A stretch of DNA of 15,046 nucleotides from JARROD01 sp037384225 (GTDB lineage Bacteria; Pseudomonadota; Gammaproteobacteria; Pseudomonadales; Cellvibrionaceae): the NCBI GenBank assembly GCA_037384225.1, contig JARROD010000054.1, positions 1 through 15,046 of the forward strand. The letters run 5' to 3'. The translations under genes and the position numbers were made by a program. This document shows positions 1 to 6,450 of the stretch, piece by piece (positions within the stretch are counted from its first letter, which is position 1; each line of letters begins with the position of its first letter). Below the pieces are notes generated by a model. The model worked only from the letters and a program-made list of their open reading frames with translations, was not told the origin of the DNA and searched no databases.

Positions 1-24
1 TTTACCCGGCATTGAAGGATTGAT

Positions 25-705
25 TTAAAGATCGAAACTCTTGCTGATGTCCAGCACCATATAACCATCGCCACTGGAAACATCGCTACCAGCAGATTCC
101 ACATTGGTGGTTTTTCCAACCGAGAAGGTCATATCCAGCCCGACGACTTCTCCCGATGCAGAGAGCTCAAGATAATCGTATGCGTCATCAGTATCATCGT
201 TTTCAAAGGTACCGATTTTGGCCCCAAAAATTTCCCCGCTCCAACTGACAGCGAAAAAATCGTAGTCTGTCGTCTCGCCCACGTCATTGTCATCCTCGCC
301 TGTCGCATATTCGAGGCTGACAGGACCAAAGCCTGCGCTCAACGCTATTTCGTGCTCGAAATCACTCGAATTGGTATACTCGTAGCGGGTATAGCCGAGA
401 CCGATAGAAAACGTTTCGTTAATGTCGAAGTTGTAACCCAGATAAAAATCCGTTTCCATGCCGTCGCCTCCTGCGACGCCATTATCACTGCCACCAGTAC
501 CATCGTCGATCCACCAGGTGCCGGCATAAAACCCGGCCGCCTCGAAGGCGTAAACACCTGCATCACCTAGATTGACACCGCGAAAGTAATATTCAGACAC
601 CAGTCCCACGTTGGCGGAAACATCTGCAGACGCCGGAGTTGTCGCTGTCATTATCGCACTTGATGTCAGAGCGATTGCAGCTACCAGTTGCATATTCTTT
701 TTCAT
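25..705 (-). CDS. TorF family putative outer-membrane porin
   Basis: The 226-residue protein starts with a signal peptide (basic MKKN, hydrophobic core, cleavage near ASA-D at about residue 28). The mature part is acidic, rich in Gly, Tyr, Phe and Asp, and made of alternating short strands, as expected of a small outer-membrane beta-barrel. The motif SEYYFRG just after the signal, and the repeated YNF / LGYTRYEY strands ending in the C-terminal aromatic KSFDL, match the TorF/Gcw_chp porin family. The ATG is preceded by a very strong ribosome binding site (GGAGGAAGG just upstream on the minus strand). In related genomes this family often stands with glnK and amtB, which would lie beyond the left edge here; that is inference. 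Substrate unknown. Confidence 0.85.
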   Translation of the reverse strand: MKKNMQLVAAIALTSSAIMTATTPASADVSANVGLVSEYYFRGVNLGDAGVYAFEAAGFYAGTWWIDDGTGGSDNGVAGGDGMETDFYLGYNFDINETFSIGLGYTRYEYTNSSDFEHEIALSAGFGPVSLEYATGEDDNDVGETTDYDFFAVSWSGEIFGAKIGTFENDDTDDAYDYLELSASGEVVGLDMTFSVGKTTNVESAGSDVSSGDGYMVLDISKSFDL

Positions 706-730
706 TTCCTTCCTCCAGGATATTATTCTT

Positions 731-919
731 TCAACCCCTTACTCGGTGCCACCCGTAACAACTGCGGTCCCTATCTGAGTTAGAAGTCACAAATGGAATG
801 TGCATAGACCGGGCCAACTCTATGAAACCTATCAAAATCAATAAGTTAAATATGAACCAGCCCTCAAACATAGATAATTTGAATGCGATGACAAGTGCCG
901 GCGCACCAAATGCGAGCAA
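731..919 (-). CDS. Possible small two-helix membrane protein upstream of the porin (doubtful)
   Basis: A 62-codon reading frame starting with TTG. It has two hydrophobic segments (about residues 1-15 and 21-36, including FIFNLLILIGFIEL) followed by a polar tail. It ends 26 bp before the porin ATG, so it could be co-transcribed with it. There is no ATG before codon 17 and no clear ribosome binding site. The open frame extends a little upstream of the TTG. It may be a remnant of a larger membrane protein or a chance frame; no family was recognised. Confidence 0.25.
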   Translation of the reverse strand: MLAFGAPALVIAFKLSMFEGWFIFNLLILIGFIELARSMHIPFVTSNSDRDRSCYGWHRVRG

Positions 920-1036
920 AAAAACGACTCGTGCACCAAGGACAGTTCAGTTTTGGTGCGCTAAAGCGTAATATATCGCTTATTTGTTAAATCAAGTTAC
1001 AATTGTGCGTTGAAATACGTCTCCAGGACCTGAAAA

Positions 1037-1339
1037 ATGCTGGCAAAACTATCAAAACAACTTTTTGAAGATATAAATAAAGCCTTGTCAAATCATTCCG
1101 GAGCAACAACGGAATCCGCAAGAGAAATACTGCCCCACAAAGAATTACAGGCATTGCTGGAGTCCGCTCTACGTCGGTTAAATCTGGTTACCCGTGAGGA
1201 GTTCGATGCACAGGTAAGCGTGCTGTTGCGTACGCGGGAAAAGTTGGAGTCATTGGAAAAAGAGTTGGCACTCCTGCAGCAATCTATCGGAGAACCAACC
1301 GAACAACACTGCCCCGATGAAAAGCCAGAAGCACATTAA
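1037..1339 (+). CDS. ubiK: UbiK (BMFP domain / YqiC) ubiquinone biosynthesis accessory factor
   Basis: A 100-residue, highly charged, predominantly helical protein. It carries the typical UbiK features: an N-terminal helix LAKLSKQLFEDINKAL and the segment RRLNLVTREEFDAQ followed by a C-terminal coiled coil (VLLRTREKLESLEKELALLQQ, about residues 62-83). The family is a trimeric, membrane-associated helper of the cytoplasmic Ubi complex in aerobic ubiquinone synthesis, binding UbiJ. The length is normal for the family. An AGGA motif lies about 8 bases before the ATG. In pseudomonads the gene lies near comM; here comM follows about 1.85 kb downstream, separated by a GGDEF gene and two hairpin elements. 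Its TAA stop is part of the putative target-site duplication of the element at 1341-1528. Confidence 0.9.
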   Translation: MLAKLSKQLFEDINKALSNHSGATTESAREILPHKELQALLESALRRLNLVTREEFDAQVSVLLRTREKLESLEKELALLQQSIGEPTEQHCPDEKPEAH

Positions 1340-1340
1340 A

Positions 1341-1528
1341 CCCTATGGTTGCATAAATTTTCGTCCCAGGACCGCTTCGCTCCTTCTATAGCAGCATTTT
1401 CAGGGTCGTGCTCAATTTTTCTAATCCTCACATAGGGTGTGCTCTGCTCCGGTTAGAAAAATCTGCGCGCGCCCCTGAAAATACCGCTCTAAAAGGTCCT
1501 GAGCTCGAAAATTTATGCAACCATAGGG
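1341..1528. repeat. Long imperfect palindrome, MITE-like element 1
   Basis: The outer 24 bases (1340-1363) are the exact reverse complement of 1506-1529. Inside, the arms keep pairing with interruptions: CAGGACC with GGTCCTG, ATTTTCAGGG with CCCTGAAAAT, ATTTTTCTAA with TTAGAAAAAT. The whole unit can fold into one long hairpin. The ends read CCCTATGG...CCATAGGG and are flanked by the 4-base direct repeat TAAA (1337-1340 and 1529-1532), which looks like a target-site duplication. No ORF of substance is inside. It lies between the stop codons of convergent ubiK and the GGDEF gene and may also act as a bidirectional terminator. Confidence 0.8.
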
Positions 1529-1534
1529 TAAAGA

Positions 1535-2578
1535 TTATTGCAAGGCGTAACGTATACAGTTTCTGCCACTTTTTTTACCTCGATAAAGCGCCTTATCGGC
1601 GTCGTTTATAGACTGCTCCAGAGCAACCCCGGCTGATACCTCGGCAACTCCGATAGTGACAGTGATATAAAAGTGATTGCCTTTATAATGAAAAGGTCGC
1701 GCGATAATACTGCGTTTTACCTTTTCCACCGCCGCCAGACAGGCGTGAATATCGCTTTCGGGAAACAGCATAATAAACTCTTCGCCACCCCAGCGAGCAA
1801 TCAAATCCATTTGCCGGCAAGTACTGCACAATCGGCTGGCCAGCTCGACCAGAACATAGTCACCCCCTTCGTGCCCCCACTGATCGTTAATGGATTTGAA
1901 GTGGTCTACATCCATGAGTAACACACTGAATTTCCTCTGGGTACGCAAAAGGCTCGCATAGTGGCGTTCCGCCTCCTCCAGAAAATAACGCCGATTCGGC
2001 AACCCGGTCAGATAATCGGTGCGCGCCGTAACCTTCAACTGCTGGTTGTACTCCCGCAACAAGTGAGTGCGGTCTTCAACCTCCCGCTCAAGCCGCTTGG
2101 CATAGACGTGAATCTGCCAGGATCTGACACGGTAGCCCAGATAAATGACAACGCAAAGCGATAGCACAAATGCCACCTTTGCCTGCCAGGTGAGCCACCA
2201 GGGGGGAATAATGTTTATCGGCAAAGAGAGTTCGTGGGCACTCCAGTTACCGGATTTATCAGTGGCGCGGACGTCGATGCTGCTGATCGAACTAAATGCA
2301 TTTTTTAAATTGGCATTGGGCTGCGAAGCCGGTAAGCGAAAAACCTTGCGGCTACCATCCACACCTATACGCAGCAGCCCGTTGAGGGTACCGAGCCAGA
2401 CAAATCCCTTGCTGTCCTGGGTGATCGCTGTGACGGAAGACTGGGATAATCCGTCCCCTTCATCGGTGTGAAAAAAGCGAAACTGCCTCGAGTCGACGGA
2501 CGCGCTGGCTGAGCACGGCACCCCAATCGCTAAAACCACCTCAAGTGCAGCAATAAAAGAAAAAGTTTTAAGCCACAA
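1535..2578 (-). CDS. Membrane-bound diguanylate cyclase with a nearly deleted sensory propeller
   Basis: The 347-residue protein begins with a signal peptide (cleavage near CSASA-S, residue 27). It continues with the standard opening of Reg_prop/Y_Y_Y sensors: FFHTDEGDGLSQSSVTAI and one propeller blade, DSKGFVWLGTLNGLLRI (about residues 35-72). After an odd linker it jumps to the end of a Y_Y_Y domain (VRATDKSGNWS, about 103-113) and PPWWLTWQ. A membrane helix (about 134-150), a short coiled coil and a full GGDEF domain (about 185-345) follow. The catalytic motif is GGEEF (264-268), with an intact inhibitory RxxD (RQMD, 255-258), so it should make c-di-GMP. Relatives with this layout are around 1000 residues long, so most of the periplasmic sensor is gone while the frame is kept. 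The only upstream start is TTG without an obvious ribosome binding site; the true start is uncertain. Confidence 0.85.
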   Translation of the reverse strand: MWLKTFSFIAALEVVLAIGVPCSASASVDSRQFRFFHTDEGDGLSQSSVTAITQDSKGFVWLGTLNGLLRIGVDGSRKVFRLPASQPNANLKNAFSSISSIDVRATDKSGNWSAHELSLPINIIPPWWLTWQAKVAFVLSLCVVIYLGYRVRSWQIHVYAKRLEREVEDRTHLLREYNQQLKVTARTDYLTGLPNRRYFLEEAERHYASLLRTQRKFSVLLMDVDHFKSINDQWGHEGGDYVLVELASRLCSTCRQMDLIARWGGEEFIMLFPESDIHACLAAVEKVKRSIIARPFHYKGNHFYITVTIGVAEVSAGVALEQSINDADKALYRGKKSGRNCIRYALQ

Positions 2579-2902
2579 AATTTTAAACCAAAATATATTA
2601 AGCGCACCGCCTACGGCCGCTATCCATAAAACCCAATTTCAGCTCCCTGACACACAATGCGCCAAAGTAGTCTGTGCCTGATGTCGCTGAACCAATTTCA
2701 AGTATTGTGTTTTAGATAAAAAGCGGCGTTGACTTAAACAAAGAATAGAACCAGCCACGGAGAAGTGGTTCTTACAGATGAATCTTTGCAATAACTTAAG
2801 TTAAGCACTTTTTCTCGAATTAGCGAATTAACCCAACATGATTTCACAGCACTTGAGTGGCAGGCTTAGGGCAGATCGGTGGAATCTTGTCTCGCCGCAA
2901 TC
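2579..2902. other. Non-coding region upstream of the GGDEF gene
   Basis: There is no convincing gene on either strand. The region is AT-rich and should contain the promoter of the minus-strand GGDEF gene, but no clear -35/-10 pair could be assigned. A small hairpin with 7-bp arms lies at 2747-2753 / 2766-2772 (AGAACCA / TGGTTCT, 12-base loop). The right part leads into the hairpin element at 2907-3062. Confidence 0.5.
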
Positions 2903-2906
2903 TATA

Positions 2907-3062
2907 CCCAAAGCGTTTGAGATTTAGGTCTTCAGAGTGCGTCAATTTTTGTTCCTGGCAAGGAGTGACGACGCCGCGTGGCGGGCCCCACGGTAGGAGG
3001 AGCGACGCGGCCAGGGGCAAAAAAGGGCGTGCTCTGGAGGTCTAAATCTCAAACGCTTTGGG
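2907..3062. repeat. Long imperfect palindrome, MITE-like element 2
   Basis: A 25-base arm (2903-2927) is the exact reverse complement of 3042-3066. The inner parts also pair imperfectly: CAGAGTGCG with its counterpart near 3028-3036, the T-rich stretch with the A-rich stretch at 3019-3024, and CCTGGC with GCCAGG. There is a GC-rich centre with GTGG...CCAC around 2979-2991. With CCC...GGG taken as the ends, the flanks are TATA on both sides (2903-2906 and 3063-3066), a possible palindromic 4-bp target duplication. An alternative boundary gives ATCT on both sides (2900-2903 and 3066-3069). It has the same design as element 1 but a different sequence. A 62-codon ORF overlapping it is not credible. 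Confidence 0.75.
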
Positions 3063-3186
3063 TATATCTGTCTTTTTTAAGAGGCTCTTCCTGCCAACAT
3101 GACTAACGGCCGGTTGACCACATAGCGCTACCTGATATAGTTAACAGCACTCATCTATGGACAGACTGAAAAGCAAGGAATGCGCA

Positions 3187-4701
3187 ATGTCACTCGCCAT
3201 CGTCTACAGCCGCGCCCAGTTGGGTATCGAAGCCCCGCTGGTCACAGTGGAAACCCATTTATCCAACGGCCTGCCCGGGCTTGCGATTGTCGGCCTGCCG
3301 GAAACCGCGGTTAAAGAGAGCAAAGACCGCGTGCGCAGCGCGCTGATTAACAGCCATTTCGACTTCCCGGCGAGGCGCATCATCATCAACCTGGCTCCGG
3401 CGGACCTTCCCAAAGAGGGCGGCCGTTACGACCTCCCTATCGCCCTCGGCATTCTCGCCGCCTCCGGGCAAATCCCGGAGGAATCCCTGCGCAATTGTGA
3501 ATTTCTCGGCGAATTGGCACTGTCCGGACAACTGCGCCAGGTCAGCGGCTGCCTTCCCGCAGCCATTGCCTGTGGTCAGGAAAACCGTCAGCTGATCGTG
3601 CCCGACCAGAACGCCGGCGAAGCCGCCTTCAGCAGCCGCACCGAAGTGTTTGGCGGCACCAGTCTGTTGCGTATCTGCGCTCACCTGCATCGCAAGCAAC
3701 CGCTGTCCCGGGCCTGTAAGCGTGAGGCCAATGCCCGCCTGGAAGCACCCGATCTCGCCGACATCAAAGGCCAGTCCCAGGCCCGCCGAGCTCTGGAAAT
3801 AGCCGCCAGCGGCAGTCATAACATTATTTTTTACGGTCCGCCGGGAACCGGCAAAACCATGCTGGCCAGCCGCCTGCCCGGTATTTTGCCACCCTTGCGT
3901 GAAGCCGAGGCACTCGAAGTGGCGGCGGTGCATTCAGTAGCCGGGGGCCTGCGCGCTGAAAACTGGTACCAGCGCCCTTTTCGAGCCCCCCACCACACTT
4001 CCTCAGCCGCCGCGTTGGTCGGCGGTGGCAGCCACCCCAAACCCGGTGAAATATCCCTGGCCCACAAAGGCGTGCTTTTTCTCGATGAACTGCCGGAGTT
4101 TCAAAAGCATGTTCTGGAAGTGCTGCGCGAACCACTGGAATCGGGCTTTATTCATATTTCCCGGGCCAGGGCACAGGTGCGCTTCCCGGCCGAAGTTTTA
4201 CTCGTATCGGCCTTTAATCCGTGCCCCTGCGGGTACCTGGGTACTTCCCCCCAGGGTAACAGCGGTCTTCAATGCAACTGCACACCCGAGCAGATCCGCC
4301 GCTACCGCGGCAAAATTTCCGGCCCTCTGCTGGACCGGATCGATCTGCATGTACCGGTAATGCCATTAAAAAAGGGGGAGTTACACAACGTCTCTGCCGG
4401 TGAAGCCAGCGCGGAGGTACGCGACCGCGTTGCCAAAACCCGGACGTTGCAACTCCAGCGCCAGGATAAAACCAACGCCGAGTTGCAAAACCGCGAATTG
4501 GAAAAGGTCTGTGCCCTGAATGAAAAGCAAAGGGCACTGCTCGACCAAGCGATGGAAAACATGGGGTTGTCCGCACGCGCCTACTACCGCACGTTAAAAG
4601 TAGCCCGCACACTGGCGGATATGAGCGGCAGTGAACCCCTGCAAACCCGACATATAACCGAGGCGCTCAGTTACCGAACACTGGACCGGAGGGAAAACTG
4701 A
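3187..4701 (+). CDS. comM: ComM / YifB AAA+ helicase for natural transformation
   Basis: The 504-residue protein is the usual length of the YifB/ComM (Mg-chelatase-like) family. Residues 1-165 form the Lon-protease-like N-terminal domain (start MSLAIVYSRAQLG, VGLPETAVKESKDRVRSA). The AAA+ core has Walker A GPPGTGKT (217-224), Walker B VLFLDE (296-301), a four-cysteine cluster (C346, C348, C363, C365; CPCGY...CNC) and arginine-rich sensor segments (RRYRGKISGPLLDRIDLHV). The C-terminal helical domain ends LSYRTLDR. In Vibrio and relatives, ComM hexamers drive branch migration during integration of transforming DNA. The ATG at 3187 is chosen over the one at 3157 because AAGGAA lies 6 bases before it and MSLAIVYSRA is the family's standard N-terminus. 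The next gene, ligE, is 118 bp downstream on the same strand. Confidence 0.95.
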   Translation: MSLAIVYSRAQLGIEAPLVTVETHLSNGLPGLAIVGLPETAVKESKDRVRSALINSHFDFPARRIIINLAPADLPKEGGRYDLPIALGILAASGQIPEESLRNCEFLGELALSGQLRQVSGCLPAAIACGQENRQLIVPDQNAGEAAFSSRTEVFGGTSLLRICAHLHRKQPLSRACKREANARLEAPDLADIKGQSQARRALEIAASGSHNIIFYGPPGTGKTMLASRLPGILPPLREAEALEVAAVHSVAGGLRAENWYQRPFRAPHHTSSAAALVGGGSHPKPGEISLAHKGVLFLDELPEFQKHVLEVLREPLESGFIHISRARAQVRFPAEVLLVSAFNPCPCGYLGTSPQGNSGLQCNCTPEQIRRYRGKISGPLLDRIDLHVPVMPLKKGELHNVSAGEASAEVRDRVAKTRTLQLQRQDKTNAELQNRELEKVCALNEKQRALLDQAMENMGLSARAYYRTLKVARTLADMSGSEPLQTRHITEALSYRTLDRREN

Positions 4702-4726
4702 ACTCCATCTGCGAGTCTTAAATTTC

Positions 4727-4777
4727 GGCCTCGTTCATCGTTTCGTCCACTAACGCTGCCAATCGATGAACGAAGCC
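4727..4777 (+). terminator. Imperfect inverted repeat between comM and ligE
   Basis: Positions 4727-4740 pair with 4764-4777 (14 bp, one mismatch; arms GGCCTCGTTCATCG and CGATGAACGAAGCC) around a 23-base loop. It starts 26 bases after the comM stop. The loop is long and there is no clear T-run behind it, so it may be a weak or attenuating terminator, or an operator, rather than a classical terminator. Confidence 0.4.
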
Positions 4778-4819
4778 TAACTTTCACATCAACATGGATT
4801 CAATCAAGGAGGATAGACC

Positions 4820-5686
4820 GTGTTTCGCAACCTGCATTTTTATTGTTTTTCTATTTTTATTTGTTTCTTTTTTTGCCTTGCTTCCGCTCTATCAACAAAG
4901 GCCGCCGGCGCGCCACCGCCGCCACTGTTGCTGGCCAATGTTTACAGCGACTCCGTCATTGTGCGCGATTACTGGATCAGTGAAAAACTCGACGGCGTGC
5001 GTGCCTACTGGACCGGCACCCGCCTGCTGTCGCGACGCGGTAATGTCATTCACGCTCCCACCTGGTTTAGCGCCGGGTTTCCCGATACGCCCCTGGACGG
5101 GGAACTCTGGATGGGGCGCGGCACCTTTGCCGAACTCTCCGGCATAGTGCGTCGCAAAACGCCAAAGCACGCCGCCTGGCGGCGCATTCGATTTATGGTC
5201 TTCGACCTGCCGGCGAGCGATAAAATTTTCGACACGCGACTGCGAATATTGCAGACGCTGTTTAGCGATATCAAAACGCCCTATTTGCAATTGATCAAAC
5301 AGTATAAAGTCGCCGACCACCGGCAACTGACGGCGCAACTGGAACGGGTAATACGAAAAAACGGCGAGGGGTTGATGCTCCACAAAGGCAATTCCCGCTA
5401 CCGTGCCGGGCGCACGGACGACCTGTTGAAACTCAAGCGCTACCACGATGCCGAAGCGGTGGTCATCGCCCACCTCCCCGGCAAAGGAAAATACAAGGGA
5501 ATGCTGGGCGCGCTGTTGGTCAAGACTCCCGAACAATTGGAGTTTAAAATCGGCACCGGGTTTTCCGATGCCGAACGCGCCGAGCCACCAGCTGTCGGCA
5601 GCACCATTACCTACCAATATATCGGCAAAACCCAAAACGGTATTCCGCGGTTTGCGAGTTTTATCCGGGTGAGGGAAGAGATGTAA
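4820..5686 (+). CDS. ligE: Secreted ATP-dependent DNA ligase, Lig E type
   Basis: A 288-residue minimal ligase with an N-terminal signal peptide (hydrophobic, very Phe/Cys-rich stretch to about residue 28) that points to the periplasm. Nucleotidyltransferase motifs are all visible: motif I EKLDGVR (adenylated K56), SRRG (71-74), motif III LDGELW (92-97), IIIa FMVFDL (125-130), motif IV EGLMLHK (183-189), motif V LLKLK (202-206). A compact OB fold ends in GIPRFASFIRVR. Lig E enzymes seal nicks with ATP and are proposed to act on incoming DNA in competent bacteria. The start is GTG at 4820, seven bases behind a perfect AAGGAGG (4806-4812). It follows comM on the same strand. A degenerate piece of this gene recurs at 7586-7619. 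Confidence 0.92.
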   Translation: MFRNLHFYCFSIFICFFFCLASALSTKAAGAPPPPLLLANVYSDSVIVRDYWISEKLDGVRAYWTGTRLLSRRGNVIHAPTWFSAGFPDTPLDGELWMGRGTFAELSGIVRRKTPKHAAWRRIRFMVFDLPASDKIFDTRLRILQTLFSDIKTPYLQLIKQYKVADHRQLTAQLERVIRKNGEGLMLHKGNSRYRAGRTDDLLKLKRYHDAEAVVIAHLPGKGKYKGMLGALLVKTPEQLEFKIGTGFSDAERAEPPAVGSTITYQYIGKTQNGIPRFASFIRVREEM

Positions 5687-5715
5687 AAATGTCGTCGCTT
5701 GAAAAAGCCAATTTA

Positions 5716-5746
5716 GGGTCGGGCTGCAAACAAAGCAGCCCGACCC
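5716..5746. terminator. Perfect hairpin between convergent ligE and the minus-strand cassette
   Basis: GGGTCGGGCTGC (5716-5727) pairs perfectly over 12 bp with 5735-5746 around a 7-base loop, AAACAAA. It lies between the ligE stop (5686) and the stop of the minus-strand gene (5752). It is well placed as a shared bidirectional terminator; U-tracts are poor, with a short one (GGCTTTTTC) a few bases on in the minus-strand direction. Confidence 0.75.
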
Positions 5747-5751
5747 AGTTG

Positions 5752-6450
5752 CTATGCAGATAGACGTTCTTTAACGATTTCTGGAAAATAGCTATTTTTG
5801 TCAGATTGATCTATAAATCCAAGTTTTTCATAGACGTTTCCGCCTAATCCAGGAGAAACTTCTCCTGATGCTTCATCGCGAATACTGTCCTGAGCTATAT
5901 AGGTAAAGTCGAAACGGCTTGATATCCTCTCAGGAAATTCACTTCTTAATTTGAACTCGGATTCAATGTGCATTACCGGGGCAACCACATGGATAGCCTT
6001 TGGCTGAACGCGTTGAAATATTTCCGTGATATTCGTTTTTACAACGCATGAACCAGAAATGATGGACTTTACAACAATAAAGTCATCAGCTTGCTCGTAG
6101 CCTGCTTGATAAAATCGATTATATATCGGCGCTATACTGGTATTGGTTTCTTCAACAGTTGAACGCTGATTCCAAAGACAAACAAGAAAAATAGTAGAAG
6201 CTTTCTTCCTAAGAACGTCGATTATACCTTTTGCAAGGTAATCGGCATCTTCCACTGTTGAAACAACACAATACTTTTTATCGCGTTCAACAAGTTGGCT
6301 GAGGCTTTGACCCAGATGGCAACCGATTTTAAACATAGTTTCTCGGTAGTCACCTGCGCTTATATCGGATTCTAAAAGGCGATTCAGAAGAATTTGTCCT
6401 TGAACATCGTTTTTATCTCTGAATATCCGGTTTGACTGTTTAGAAATCAT
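5752..6450 (-). CDS. Unrecognised protein with phosphoribosyltransferase-like features, second gene of cassette
   Basis: The 232-residue soluble protein is not recognised by name. The order of elements resembles a type I phosphoribosyltransferase. A helix YRETMFKIGCHLGQSL (35-50) is followed by strand-turn-helix VVSTVEDADYLAKGIIDVL (62-80) and strand IFLVCLW (87-93). Then come DDFIVVKSIISGSCVV (122-137), which sits where the PRPP loop would be, strand AIHVVAPVM (152-160), and PGLGGNVYEKLGF near the end (about 190-202), reminiscent of the PGLG segment of uracil phosphoribosyltransferases. The usual DD pair directly before the PRPP loop is replaced by VK, so enzyme activity is open. Its ATG overlaps the stop of the preceding gene by 4 bp (ATGA), implying translational coupling. 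Composition is more AT-rich than flanking genes, suggesting transfer. Confidence 0.6.
   Translation of the reverse strand: MISKQSNRIFRDKNDVQGQILLNRLLESDISAGDYRETMFKIGCHLGQSLSQLVERDKKYCVVSTVEDADYLAKGIIDVLRKKASTIFLVCLWNQRSTVEETNTSIAPIYNRFYQAGYEQADDFIVVKSIISGSCVVKTNITEIFQRVQPKAIHVVAPVMHIESEFKLRSEFPERISSRFDFTYIAQDSIRDEASGEVSPGLGGNVYEKLGFIDQSDKNSYFPEIVKERLSA

Noticed and set aside
720..960. Possible sigma-54 promoter upstream of the porin gene
   Set aside because: GGCAC and TTGC-like bits occur on the minus strand, but the spacing between GG and GC is 11 rather than 10 bases in the best candidate, so it does not fit the consensus.
2857..3045. 62-codon plus-strand ORF in the hairpin element
   Set aside because: It lies inside the palindrome of element 2, has biased low-complexity Arg/Gly-rich composition and no ribosome binding site.
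4794..5147. ATG-started ORF overlapping the start of ligE
   Set aside because: It is in another frame over the ligase gene. The GTG at 4820 behind a perfect AAGGAGG opens the frame with all ligase motifs.
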